A stretch of 64,000 nucleotides of DNA from Candidatus Gastranaerophilales bacterium (GCA_944324225.1 CALUVL010000007.1:1-64000), one strand, 5' to 3'; positions 1 to 7,544 are shown, counted from the stretch's first letter. The notes: generated from the letters alone by a model not told the origin. A program made the numbers and translations.

Positions 1-7
1 CAGTTTG

Positions 8-31
8 TAGGGGAGTTCTGATACTCCCCTA
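8..31. terminator. Hairpin below the flavoprotein operon
   Basis: A 9-bp inverted repeat (TAGGGGAGT / ACTCCCCTA) lies about 46 nt past the stop of the leftward flavoprotein gene. It has no clear U-run on either strand, so it may be a weak terminator or belong to a gene outside the window. Confidence 0.4.
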
Positions 32-77
32 TAAAAATGGCTATTTATCAACTGTTTGTTGTGACATAGCCTTTTAT

Positions 78-617
78 TTAAACGGATTTTCCCATCCTGT
101 AAGCTTCAGACAATGCTTCACTCCCCTCAACATCTCCGATACCTTCTACCCCGAGAGCTTTCACAATACCTTTTAGAGAACTTCTTTCAAAACAGTCTAT
201 CCAGCCCTGAAGTCCTTTAATAGCCCCATCCATCGAATATTCTCCAGTGTCTGCCGCCGAGGCCAGAAGATATATGTCAGTAAATTTGTAATCTGTTCCA
301 AACAAAGGGTTAGACCTATCAAGGAACGTTTTCATCTGCCCGCACATTTCATAATAATATATCGGGGTTGCAAAAGCAATTACATCAGCCATTTTCATCT
401 TTTCAACAACAGAATTTGCGTCATCATCTATTACACAATGACGAATTCTCTGGCAGGCAAGACAGCCTCTACAAAACCCTATTCTTTTGTTATAAAGGTA
501 CTCAATCTCAACTTGATTGCCTGCCTCTTCAGCACCTCTTGCAAACTCCCGAGCAAGTCTGTTTGAGTTGCCGTCTTTGCGTAAACTCGTTCCGATTATC
601 AAAACTTTTTTTGACAT
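78..617 (-). CDS. Flavodoxin-family NADPH-dependent FMN reductase / iron-sulfur flavoprotein
   Basis: The 179-aa protein has a flavodoxin-like fold. Its N-terminal strand runs into an FMN phosphate-binding loop (GTSLRKDGNSNR, residues 9-20), and a PIYYY segment follows near residue 85, where this family places the flavin ring. Cysteines at about 49, 52, 55 and 61 (FCRGCLACQRIRHC) form the compact cluster of iron-sulfur flavoproteins of the NADPH-dependent FMN reductase family. It is cytoplasmic and probably transfers electrons to an unknown acceptor. It is the last gene of a leftward group with the hydrolase and the 76-aa protein, divergent from a LysR regulator that may control them. The family is secure but the substrate is unknown. 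Confidence 0.85.
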   Translation of the reverse strand: MSKKVLIIGTSLRKDGNSNRLAREFARGAEEAGNQVEIEYLYNKRIGFCRGCLACQRIRHCVIDDDANSVVEKMKMADVIAFATPIYYYEMCGQMKTFLDRSNPLFGTDYKFTDIYLLASAADTGEYSMDGAIKGLQGWIDCFERSSLKGIVKALGVEGIGDVEGSEALSEAYRMGKSV

Positions 618-649
618 AATCCATCCTTCCTTTTTATTCTTAACATTTA

Positions 650-1525
650 TTATACCACCTCAAGTGCAAAATGGTTTTGAATACAATCCAGAACCGTCTT
701 AGCATATTCCTCATTCTTGCCATAGAATATATGTGATGCACCCGGAACTACTATCACCTGATTTTCCTGCGGATGCTTGCAATTAGAATTTATTTTCCGC
801 ATAAATTCTCCTGCATCTTCGCCGACCACACTGTCTTTTTCGCCAATAATAAACGAACCTCTCGGACGGATTGAATATAATGATTTTGTTTCGCCTTCCC
901 CACTTAAGACAGGACAATTCTTAAGATTTTCCGCATTGTAAAACCCGAGCACCGTATTCGCACTCATCGGTGAAAATCCGCCGAATAAATACGGCATTAT
1001 ATCGTTTCCTCTGCCTTCATCAACAAACTTTTGCGCTGATTCCAGATAATAATCCTTTTGGGGCATTATGCTCCACCAGTAGCTTAAATCTATAGGTGAA
1101 CTTACTATAAAATAGTCTACAAAATCATCAGGAGTGTTCCCCAAATAATTTATAAGCTTGTTTGACCCCAGTGAATGGCCTGCAAGAATTATATTTTTAA
1201 ACCCCTCTGACTTTGCATATTTTACATAAGTTTCCACATCCTCATAAACCGCATCAAATTCGTCAAACACAACTCCTGTATATCGCTGTTTGTGAATTGA
1301 AAAATCAGAATATGCTATACAAGAAAATGAATCCATTGTGTGCGCAATTATGCAGGCAATGTTATTTCGGCTCAACAATTCCCCAGCAGATGCCAGAAGA
1401 TCGTTTTGAAATACGTTGCTGCAAATTCCAGTAAGCATAATAACCACCGTATCCATACTGTTGTCGCCGTAAATTGCGCCTTTTAACTCAAGTCCACGCG
1501 GGGTAACTACTCGTAATATGTCCAT
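650..1525 (-). CDS. Alpha/beta hydrolase (DUF1749-like)
   Basis: The 291-aa cytoplasmic protein has the nucleophile elbow GHSLGS with Ser118 and a late GASHIFYG segment near residue 264 supplying the probable catalytic histidine. The overall pattern resembles the DUF1749 group of serine hydrolases; the substrate is unknown. The start is supported by AGGAG 8 nt upstream, and this Shine-Dalgarno overlaps the stop region of the preceding 76-aa gene, so the two are translationally linked. It sits between the 76-aa protein and the flavoprotein in one leftward operon opposite a LysR-type regulator. Confidence 0.82.
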   Translation of the reverse strand: MDILRVVTPRGLELKGAIYGDNSMDTVVIMLTGICSNVFQNDLLASAGELLSRNNIACIIAHTMDSFSCIAYSDFSIHKQRYTGVVFDEFDAVYEDVETYVKYAKSEGFKNIILAGHSLGSNKLINYLGNTPDDFVDYFIVSSPIDLSYWWSIMPQKDYYLESAQKFVDEGRGNDIMPYLFGGFSPMSANTVLGFYNAENLKNCPVLSGEGETKSLYSIRPRGSFIIGEKDSVVGEDAGEFMRKINSNCKHPQENQVIVVPGASHIFYGKNEEYAKTVLDCIQNHFALEVV

Positions 1526-1528
1526 TTT

Positions 1529-1759
1529 TTATTCTCCTTTTAATATTTGTTCCAGATTAAATATCAGATAGTCCAGATAATCTATTTGCTTCTGGCTCCT
1601 GTGAAGTGAGTCAAGAAGATTTTTCCTTTGCAAAAACAGAAGTTTTAACTGCCCGTTTTTGTCGTTTTGCTCCTCAAGTTTAAAAAAGTCTTCAATTAAT
1701 TCCGGCGGACAGTTTGCGTCTTGTAAATTCTGTATAATTTTTTCAGCTTCAGGCTGCAA
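1529..1759 (-). CDS. Small coiled-coil protein
   Basis: The 76-aa protein is almost entirely helical and charged. The segment from about residue 30 to 75 (QLKLLFLQRKNLLDSLHR onward) has heptad-like spacing that suggests a coiled coil. There is no signal peptide or membrane segment. Similar short proteins accompany flavoprotein and regulator genes in Firmicutes and other gut bacteria, from memory of that family. It is the first gene of the operon and ends 3 nt before the hydrolase start. The function is unknown; a partner or regulator of the operon's enzymes is possible. Confidence 0.7.
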   Translation of the reverse strand: MQPEAEKIIQNLQDANCPPELIEDFFKLEEQNDKNGQLKLLFLQRKNLLDSLHRSQKQIDYLDYLIFNLEQILKGE

Positions 1760-1835
1760 AATTGTTCTCCTTTTTATTTATTATTTACTATGGATTTAAA
1801 AATAGCAAATACTTATATTACATAATAAACTATGC

Positions 1836-1864
1836 TTGACAGGCATAAAATAATTTTATAAAAT
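1836..1864 (+). promoter_or_regulatory. Sigma-70-like promoter of the LysR gene
   Basis: TTGACA at 1836-1841 and TAAAAT at 1859-1864 are separated by exactly 17 nt. The ATG begins 7 nt after the -10 box, so transcription would start at or next to the start codon. The intervening tctctt contains no Shine-Dalgarno. Confidence 0.7.
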
Positions 1865-1870
1865 TCTCTT

Positions 1871-2761
1871 ATGGAAATTCGTGTTCTAAAATATTTTCTT
1901 GCCGTCGCAAGGGAAGGCAGTATTACAGGCGCTGCAAATTCTCTGCACCTGACACAACCCACCCTTACAAGACAAATTCAGGATCTCGAAAAAGAACTCG
2001 GTCAGAAACTTCTGATACGAGGCAAACACAAGGTTTCCCTTACTCCGGAAGGAATGATTTTAAGAAAACGTGCTGAAGAAATTGTTCAAATGGTTGACAA
2101 AACCGAAGAAGAATTCAAATCTATCAGTGATGTCATTGCAGGAGATATTTATATAGGATGCGGAGAAACCGATTCAATGAAATACATTGCAGAAGTTATG
2201 AAAGATATTCAATCCGAGTATCCTGCCGTAAAATTTCACATCCACAGCGGCAATGCAGAAGATGTTATTGAAAAACTTGATAAAGGTCTTCTGGATTTTG
2301 GAATTTTAATCCAGCCGATTGATTTATCGAAATATGATAATATTACGCTACCCGAAAAAGATGTCTGGGGTGTAATTATGCGCTCAGACAGCCCGCTTGC
2401 TTTTAGAAACAACATCACTTTAAAAGACCTTATAAATGTTCCTCTCATTGCTTCAAGACAAATGTCAAGAAAATATTCTGCCGACAGCGGGTTTCTCGAC
2501 TGGTTCGGCGAAGAGTTTGATAATCTGAATATTACGGCAACCTATAATCTTGTGTACAATGCAGCAATTATGGTAAAAGCCGGAATGGGTTATGCAGTTA
2601 CGCTGGACAAACTTTTAAATACATCGAAGTCAGACGGAATCATCTTCCGCCCGCTTGAACCAAGGCTTGAATCCGGACTCGATATTGTCTGGAAAAAATA
2701 TCAGGTGTTTTCGCCCGCAGGCAAAATCTTTCTTGAAAAGTTACAAAAAAAATTCCTGTAA
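1871..2761 (+). CDS. LysR-family transcriptional regulator
   Basis: The 296-aa protein starts with a typical LysR winged HTH (residues 1-60; AVAREGSITGAANSLHLTQP, then LTRQIQDLEKELG). From about residue 90 it has a two-lobed periplasmic-binding-like effector domain. It is divergent from the flavoprotein/hydrolase operon across 111 bp, the usual arrangement for a LysR regulator and its targets; the effector is unknown. The start codon lies 7 nt after a good -10 box without a ribosome-binding site, so its mRNA may be leaderless. Confidence 0.92.
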   Translation: MEIRVLKYFLAVAREGSITGAANSLHLTQPTLTRQIQDLEKELGQKLLIRGKHKVSLTPEGMILRKRAEEIVQMVDKTEEEFKSISDVIAGDIYIGCGETDSMKYIAEVMKDIQSEYPAVKFHIHSGNAEDVIEKLDKGLLDFGILIQPIDLSKYDNITLPEKDVWGVIMRSDSPLAFRNNITLKDLINVPLIASRQMSRKYSADSGFLDWFGEEFDNLNITATYNLVYNAAIMVKAGMGYAVTLDKLLNTSKSDGIIFRPLEPRLESGLDIVWKKYQVFSPAGKIFLEKLQKKFL

Positions 2762-2835
2762 ACCATGTTGCATTTCATTTGTTTTATACTAGAATCAATT
2801 AAGTGAGTAGATTTCAATAATAAAATCCTTGAAAA

Positions 2836-3090
2836 ATGAAAGTTCAAAATATACAATTCAGTGCAAACAACAGAAATATTTATACAAATATCCCAAAAAC
2901 ACAGGTTCCAAATCCGTATAAAAAAAGCCTTCAAACAGCAGGTGCGTGGCTTGGCTTTGGTGTTGGGCTTGATTTTGTCTGCCACAAAATTGCAGTTTTC
3001 AAATCTCCCGTTAAAAACTCATTCTTTATTAATGGAATTCTGGCACTCGGCGCAGGCATTTACACGTTTTTCACAAGCAGTAAAAAATAG
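2836..3090 (+). CDS. Small two-TM membrane protein
   Basis: The 84-aa protein is not recognised. Its N-terminus carries NIQFSANN, a short pattern shared by other lineage-specific proteins in this window. Two hydrophobic stretches, about residues 36-52 (AGAWLGFGVGLDFVC) and 64-79 (FFINGILALGAGIYTFF), suggest a helical hairpin in the inner membrane, with a lysine-rich tail. It follows the LysR gene by 74 bp and no strong Shine-Dalgarno is visible. An overlapping reading frame of similar length at 2861-3106 is more likely a shadow. Confidence 0.6.
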   Translation: MKVQNIQFSANNRNIYTNIPKTQVPNPYKKSLQTAGAWLGFGVGLDFVCHKIAVFKSPVKNSFFINGILALGAGIYTFFTSSKK

Positions 3091-3150
3091 TTTTTCTCGC
3101 AATTAAATTTTCATTAATAGTTATAAATTCCCCGCCGTGTCCGTAAAAAT

Positions 3151-3187
3151 ACGTACGTAAATTTACTTAAGTAAAAATGCGGACTTG
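3151..3187. promoter_or_regulatory. Palindromic element upstream of the modular protein gene
   Basis: The stretch holds a perfect 14-bp palindrome (TTTACTTAAGTAAA) and a second self-complementary core (ACGTACGT), flanked by GTCCG and CGGAC about 40 nt apart. It lies about 70 nt upstream of the gene at 3254 and could be an operator or a small hairpin. Confidence 0.35.
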
Positions 3188-3253
3188 TTGAATTATTAAA
3201 AATAGTTCAAAATAGTAAAGTAAAAACCGGACAACAAGAAGGGAGTATTAACT

Positions 3254-4543
3254 ATGACAAAAAAAATTGTACATGTGAACGAGTATGTAAAAGACGACGG
3301 CACTTATGTAAGAGAACATTACAGAGGGCTTCCGTCAAATTCAGAGAATTACATCGCCGAAAACACAGATGAAGCTGTCAAGACTTTATACGGCGGGATT
3401 TCGGAAGATATCCCGTTTGAAAAACAGGCAGCGCAGGAGCAATTAATTCCTCCTGCGGGCAGTCAAATTGGAGAAATTATGGCAAGAACACTTTTTGCCG
3501 CAGCGGATGTACTGGATTCTTCCGGACAAGTTCAGGAACAAAACGTCACGAACGGAATCATTACGGGGTTTGAACCGCCCGTCAACGATACGCTTCTGAG
3601 GCTTCTGGAAGCACAGGAAGAGGCGGACAAACAAGAAGCCGAAACCTTGAAAAAACTTGTTACAACTAAGGACAAAACCGAATATAAAAACTTATACAGA
3701 ACCTATCAGCAGCAAAAAGCGCAAAACAAAGAAACCAAAACCGCAATCGCCAAGATTCAGCATGTAGTGGAAAGCCAAAACAAGGAAATTAGACAGCAAC
3801 GACTTAATACTGAAAATTACATGCTTCAATGCGCAATCAACATGAAAAACATTTCTGAATTAACAAAAAATATCTTTAATGAAAAAAAACAAATAATTCA
3901 AAGAGATTTTAACACTTTCATTAAAAATGATGCTCACAAATATCCCAAATTAGAAAAATATATTGTCAATTTTGGTATGTGGGAACAATCTACAGTGGAA
4001 AATGCATATGATGCAAAAGAATTATGGAAAGCAGCAGCATACAATTTTCAACAGAGCGCAGAATATATCAAAAAAAACGGATATTTATTAAATTCAACAT
4101 CCGCATTAACACCCGCTCTACAAAAATTTGTCCGCAGAAAAGTTAAGGAACAATTAGGTGTAAATGATGCAAAAGGAATTATGTTCAAACCGGACAGTAC
4201 ACTTTCTCAGGCTGTGGTTAAAAGTCCGGAATTAAAAACTTTTATTCAAGAAAATAAAGAGTCTTTACAAAATGGGCAAATTGTAAACGGAAGTACATTC
4301 TTTTCAAGTACCAAAAATCTATCTCTGGCTTTAGGAAATGCTGATATCTATAACGCTTATATTGACGAAGCAGGGAACTTCAGGGCATATATAATAGATA
4401 CATACGACTTTAACAAAAATGATCCGAGATGGTATGTCGAAATAGCATATAATGTACAGCATAATAAATTAATTACCAACTTTTATACAATCAATGTAAT
4501 TTTTATTCCAAAAGAAAAATTTTCATCATTTATAGGGAATTGA
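3254..4543 (+). CDS. Modular secreted-type protein, putative polymorphic toxin
   Basis: The 429-aa protein starts after GGGAG with 8-nt spacing. Residues 1-30 (IVHVNEYVKDDGTYVREH) match the short '(V)xxYxxxDGTYVxxHxR' pattern seen in surface and toxin proteins. A charged helical middle (about 120-230) rich in Gln and Lys suggests a coiled coil. The C-terminal third, from about 270, resembles a mixed alpha/beta toxin module ending in TINVIFIPKEKFSSF. Base composition becomes visibly more AT-rich from about 3830, fitting an exchanged C-terminal module. Its 3' end overlaps a convergent membrane-protein gene by 14 nt, and homologous copies of its C-terminal tip recur downstream. The toxin activity is inferred from this architecture alone. 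Confidence 0.6.
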   Translation: MTKKIVHVNEYVKDDGTYVREHYRGLPSNSENYIAENTDEAVKTLYGGISEDIPFEKQAAQEQLIPPAGSQIGEIMARTLFAAADVLDSSGQVQEQNVTNGIITGFEPPVNDTLLRLLEAQEEADKQEAETLKKLVTTKDKTEYKNLYRTYQQQKAQNKETKTAIAKIQHVVESQNKEIRQQRLNTENYMLQCAINMKNISELTKNIFNEKKQIIQRDFNTFIKNDAHKYPKLEKYIVNFGMWEQSTVENAYDAKELWKAAAYNFQQSAEYIKKNGYLLNSTSALTPALQKFVRRKVKEQLGVNDAKGIMFKPDSTLSQAVVKSPELKTFIQENKESLQNGQIVNGSTFFSSTKNLSLALGNADIYNAYIDEAGNFRAYIIDTYDFNKNDPRWYVEIAYNVQHNKLITNFYTINVIFIPKEKFSSFIGN

Positions 4544-4850
4544 AGTTACAAGCACATATTAATATAATAATTTCCATAACAGTACATATATATAAAATAT
4601 TAAGCTTGTTTTTCGGCACCGTTTGGCCTTTTATAAGTTTGACCAAAACTCTGATAGAATATATTGTACAAAATATAATTGAACCGTAAATTAATGTGGC
4701 CAAAATAAATGAACTATTCAAGAAAAATGATAACAAACTATTCATATTTTCTACTGAATAAATAAAGAAAAGCATAAATACATAAAAAAGCGTTGTTGCA
4801 CCAACCCAAAATATCAATAATATAAATTGAAAAACAAGATAACAATACAA
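4530..4850 (-). CDS. Small membrane protein, immunity-like paralog 1
   Basis: The intact frame encodes 106 aa with about three or four transmembrane segments and is homologous to the three proteins encoded downstream (shared YLVFQFILLIFW-type start and closing LV-K-NKL motif). It appears N-terminally clipped. An ATG at about 4873 leads through nine A residues (T9 on the plus strand, 4856-4864) into another frame; ten would restore the paralogs' MKKKIFLY-type beginning. A promoter (TTTACT-N17-TATTAT on the minus strand) precedes that upstream ATG. Its 3' end overlaps the putative toxin gene, as expected for a linked immunity protein. The function is inferred. Confidence 0.55.
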   Translation of the reverse strand: MYCYLVFQFILLIFWVGATTLFYVFMLFFIYSVENMNSLLSFFLNSSFILATLIYGSIIFCTIYSIRVLVKLIKGQTVPKNKLNILYICTVMEIIILICACNFNSL

Positions 4851-4940
4851 AAATATTTTTTTTTCATTTTATCCATAACAACTAAATAATAAAATACAAT
4901 CAGCCAAAAGTAAAGTGCAACAATTAAAAATATCTCCGAT

Positions 4941-5000
4941 AATACAAATCAATGTAATTTTTATACCAAGAGAAAATTTTCATCACTGATTGAGAATTAA
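4941..5000 (+). pseudogene. Orphan C-terminal tip of a toxin-like protein (remnant 1)
   Basis: The sequence closely matches the last part of the gene at 3254 (compare 4485-4543), reading INVIFIPRE then, after a one-base loss in an A-run, KFSSLIEN and a stop. It has no start codon or ribosome-binding site. Like the intact gene, it ends inside the 3' end of a convergent membrane-protein gene. It is best read as the residue of a displaced C-terminal cassette. Confidence 0.7.
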
Positions 5001-5318
5001 TAAAACACATAAAAAAATTTCTAAAATAGAAAATCCAATTAAAGAAATAATTGCAAATTTTGTAACAGGCCTGTTTTGCAACATATTCATAATTGTATTT
5101 ATAGAGAATACAGCCAAAAACAACAATAATATGTATAAACTTGTTGTAAATAAAAATTCAATCCAAAAACTTATACTACTTACACCATTCAGACTGCTAG
5201 AAAAAAGGAATGCGATTAATAAAATATAAAAAAACATTCCAACTGTAAGCAGAAAAACTAATACTAAAGATTGTATAACAAGATAAATATATTGTAATAT
5301 CTTTTTTAACATATTCAT
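4983..5318 (-). CDS. Small membrane protein, immunity-like paralog 2
   Basis: The 111-aa protein is hydrophobic with about three to four transmembrane helices (for example LVIQSLVLVFLLTVGMFFYI near residues 13-32). It is paralogous to the proteins at 4530, 5361 and 5785. GAGGTG precedes two candidate starts; the second, Met3 at 5312, has the better spacing. It probably shares a transcript with the genes at 5361 and 5785. Each such gene overlaps the tip of a toxin-like frame on the other strand, which suggests immunity proteins matched to different toxin variants. The function is inferred. Confidence 0.65.
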   Translation of the reverse strand: MNMLKKILQYIYLVIQSLVLVFLLTVGMFFYILLIAFLFSSSLNGVSSISFWIEFLFTTSLYILLLFLAVFSINTIMNMLQNRPVTKFAIISLIGFSILEIFLCVLLILNQ

Positions 5319-5324
5319 AACACC

Positions 5325-5384
5325 TCTACAGTCAACACAATACTAATCCCGAGAGAACAGCTATATGAATTTATGTTCTATTAA
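5325..5384 (+). pseudogene. Orphan toxin C-terminal tip (remnant 2)
   Basis: Nineteen codons followed by TAA read STVNTILIPREQLYEF plus three residues. They align without gaps with the last 19 residues of the protein at 3254 (YTINVIFIPKEKFSSF plus three). There is no start. The segment begins at the ribosome-binding region of the preceding minus-strand gene and ends 24 nt inside the next one. Confidence 0.65.
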
Positions 5385-5726
5385 GAATGGAATAAATTTT
5401 ATCATGAACAACAGTTCCAACAAAACCATTATTGGAATTGTGACATAATTGATTTTGGTTAGAGTTTTGTTTTTAAGAAGTCTGTGTATACCTATTATTG
5501 AATTTATTGATGGAAATAATACTCCGGCATAGATTATTGTAAAAATTACAAATGCTTCCCAAAAATCGGCCGGAGTATTGTAAAAAGGCCCCGGGGGGGT
5601 GTCACTTGGCATAAAAAATAACAACGAAAACAGATACAAACCTGTACCATATATCAGCCAGACAAGCAATATAAGATATTTGAAGATTAAATAAATACTT
5701 AGTAATATTTTTTTCAATTTATTCAT
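5361..5726 (-). CDS. Small membrane protein, immunity-like paralog 3
   Basis: The 121-aa protein is strongly similar to the gene at 5785: both share KKILLSIYLI, a PPGPFYNTPADFWE loop and INSIIG-HRLLKNKTLTKINY. Four hydrophobic segments are apparent, with the acidic PPGPF loop between the second and third on one side of the membrane. AGAGG with TGTT spacing precedes the ATG. The gene lies in a leftward tandem run and carries a toxin-tip remnant over its 3' end. It is not recognised as a named family; immunity to a membrane-acting or secreted toxin is inferred from the array. Confidence 0.7.
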   Translation of the reverse strand: MNKLKKILLSIYLIFKYLILLVWLIYGTGLYLFSLLFFMPSDTPPGPFYNTPADFWEAFVIFTIIYAGVLFPSINSIIGIHRLLKNKTLTKINYVTIPIMVLLELLFMIKFIPFLIEHKFI

Positions 5727-5732
5727 AACACC

Positions 5733-5792
5733 TCTACAGTCAACACAATACTAATCCCGAAAGATAAGCTATATGAGTTTATATTCAATTAA
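5733..5792 (+). pseudogene. Orphan toxin C-terminal tip (remnant 3)
   Basis: Nineteen codons plus TAA read STVNTILIPKDKLYEF plus three residues. This is nearly identical to remnant 2 and aligns gap-free with the C-terminus of the protein at 3254. It overlaps the 3' end of the membrane gene at 5785 by 8 nt and has no start or promoter. Confidence 0.65.
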
Positions 5793-6135
5793 GTAATACA
5801 TCGCCTTTTATTATGAACAAGAGTTCCAACAAAACCATTATTGGCATTGTGACATAATTGATTTTGGTTAGAGTTTTGTTTTTAAGAAGTCTGTGTACAC
5901 CTATTATTGAATTTATTGATGAAAATGTTACTCCTGCATAGATTGTTGTAAGAATTACAAATCCTTCCCAAAAATCAGCCGGAGTATTGTAAAAAGGCCC
6001 CGGGGGGTTATCATCGGGAGTTAAAAACAACAACAAAAACACATACAAAGCTGTACCAAAAATCAGCCAGACAAGCAATATAAGATATTTTACTATCAGA
6101 TAAATGCTTAGTAATATTTTTTTCGATTCATTCAT
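5785..6135 (-). CDS. Small membrane protein, immunity-like paralog 4
   Basis: The protein (about 116 aa, MNESKKILLSIYLI) is the closest relative of the gene at 5361, with the same PPGPFYNTPADFWEG loop and four transmembrane helices. The ATG at 6135 is chosen over one 21 nt upstream because a TATAAT -10 box lies over the longer version. It is the first gene of the leftward run 5785-5361-4983 and has its own promoter. Sequence upstream of it resembles that upstream of the paralog at 4530, showing that whole units were duplicated. Confidence 0.7.
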   Translation of the reverse strand: MNESKKILLSIYLIVKYLILLVWLIFGTALYVFLLLFLTPDDNPPGPFYNTPADFWEGFVILTTIYAGVTFSSINSIIGVHRLLKNKTLTKINYVTMPIMVLLELLFIIKGDVLLN

Positions 6136-6144
6136 AACAACTAA

Positions 6145-6175
6145 ATTATAAACCACAACAGGGCAAAAGTAAAGC
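6145..6175 (-). promoter_or_regulatory. Promoter of the immunity-like gene run
   Basis: On the minus strand TTTACT and TATAAT are separated by 17 nt just upstream of the gene at 5785-6135. The same layout (TTTACT, 17 nt, TATTAT) is found upstream of the first paralog near 4880-4915. Confidence 0.55.
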
Positions 6176-6216
6176 GCAACTATTAAAAATATTTCCGTTT
6201 TATTATTTAGATTTTG

Positions 6217-6954
6217 TTAATCAGAAATTTTTTTCTTGATTAAATCCGAAATAGCATTTCTAGCCTTAATTTCAGGAAGAGAATTGAAATCAGCAGGATT
6301 TATAACCTCACCTGTTTCGACGGTATAATTTATGACCCTTTCACCCAAATCGCAGAATAATTGCCCTTTTTGCAAAAACGGATAGTCTGTCTTGATTTTT
6401 ACCGGCAGAATTTCAGCTCCTGAATTCAGGGCAATAGCCGCAGGCCCTTTGTGAATTTTGAAATTTTCTCCGGGTTTTGTGCGGGTTCCTGACGGAAATA
6501 TGATTATATTAAACCCCTCTTTTAAATATTTGTCTGTATCAGCCTTTAATGTATCTAGATCTATATTATTAATTATGAAAATTGACCTTACAATATTATT
6601 AAAAAGCGGGTTTAAAAGCGTTTCTTTTTTGGCAAGACAGGTAGACTTCGGAATCATTGACAAAAGAATTACGACATCAATAAAAGTCGGATGATTTGCA
6701 ACGACTATCTTGCCGGAAAGATTTTCAAACTTTTCTTTGTCACATACATGAATTCTCAAAACTCCCGTAACTGACATAACCCACGAAAAAAAGCTCCAGG
6801 ATTTTCTGATAACTTCAGAATAGGCTTCCTTTTGTTTGTCTTTAGGTTTTGTAATGCTTATGTACGGAAAAATCAAAAAACTAATAACCCCTGCCCCCGC
6901 TCCGAAAAGAGTGAAACAAAAGATTGCAACAAGCGAGCGCAAAACTCTTATCAT
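6217..6954 (-). CDS. 1-acyl-glycerol-3-phosphate acyltransferase-like protein (PlsC family)
   Basis: The 245-aa protein carries the acyltransferase HX4D motif in NHPTFIDV (about residues 92-99), the FPSGTRTKPGE block (about 154-164), and an N-terminal membrane helix (residues 6-30). The family moves acyl groups from acyl-ACP or acyl-CoA to lysophosphatidic acid or a related acceptor at the inner membrane. It overlaps the ketosynthase-like gene upstream by 4 nt (ATGA), so it belongs to the polyene/fatty-acid cluster. Aryl-polyene clusters carry such an acyltransferase to load the product onto a lipid. A housekeeping PlsC is the alternative. Confidence 0.85.
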   Translation of the reverse strand: MIRVLRSLVAIFCFTLFGAGAGVISFLIFPYISITKPKDKQKEAYSEVIRKSWSFFSWVMSVTGVLRIHVCDKEKFENLSGKIVVANHPTFIDVVILLSMIPKSTCLAKKETLLNPLFNNIVRSIFIINNIDLDTLKADTDKYLKEGFNIIIFPSGTRTKPGENFKIHKGPAAIALNSGAEILPVKIKTDYPFLQKGQLFCDLGERVINYTVETGEVINPADFNSLPEIKARNAISDLIKKKISD

Positions 6955-7544
6955 TTCAGCCTCCGCAGAGTGTAAACAGGAGCCTTAAATTCTTCACACT
7001 CCTTTTTCAAAAACCTTACAAATTTTTCAAATTCATCTTCCAAACAATCATTTTTTTCGGGAATAAATTCAACAACGTCAGCACCTTCTGCCGGAACCTT
7101 TCCGATAAGGCAGGATGCACCTCTTAATTCAGGCAGGGTGTCCGAAAAACAAAACAATGTTTTATCATCTTCCGTAACAGCCTCCAAAAATCCGTTTGAA
7201 AGACTGTTTACACCTGCAGAAACAGCGTTGTATTTATTTTTAATCCCCTTAAAAAGAGAAAAAGCCCCGATAGAAGCGTTGTGCACAGATGATCCGAATG
7301 AAATCGGAGAAACTTCGTTTTCGGAAATGTACTGCGCAATCAATGCCTCCAGCCTGTCAAATTCACCGAATTGAGAAGCAAAAACAAGATTAACATCAGA
7401 CCCGGCATAGCACTCATTCAATAAAGCAAAAGAAATTCTGGCAATTGTACTTAATTTTCTTCTTGCCATCATCGGTACAAAAGACAAATCCGGTTTTTCA
7501 TTTTTAATATAAGATGACTTATATATGAAAAATTTTTCATTCAT
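6951..7544 (-). CDS. Beta-ketoacyl synthase N-terminal domain protein, chain-length-factor-like
   Basis: The start is placed at MNEKFFIYK (7544), because longer versions run into the divergent gene. The 197-aa product matches the Ketoacyl-synt_2 pattern: PMMARRKLSTIARI (about residues 24-37), FASQFGEFDR, then SPISFGSSVHNASIGAFS. It is only the N-terminal half of a ketosynthase and lacks the Cys-His-His triad, so it is unlikely to condense alone. In aryl-polyene clusters this protein pairs with ketosynthases as a chain-length-factor-like partner. It is divergent from the main operon across 29 bp and overlaps the acyltransferase gene by 4 nt. Confidence 0.8.
   Translation of the reverse strand: MNEKFFIYKSSYIKNEKPDLSFVPMMARRKLSTIARISFALLNECYAGSDVNLVFASQFGEFDRLEALIAQYISENEVSPISFGSSVHNASIGAFSLFKGIKNKYNAVSAGVNSLSNGFLEAVTEDDKTLFCFSDTLPELRGASCLIGKVPAEGADVVEFIPEKNDCLEDEFEKFVRFLKKECEEFKAPVYTLRRLK

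Noticed and set aside
2861-3106. Alternative frame overlapping the small two-TM protein
   Set aside because: The frame at 2836 has a coherent membrane hairpin and a lineage-typical N-terminus; the overlapping frame has neither.
7138-7374. Plus-strand frame inside the chain-length-factor-like gene
   Set aside because: It is a shadow of a gene with clear family motifs on the other strand.
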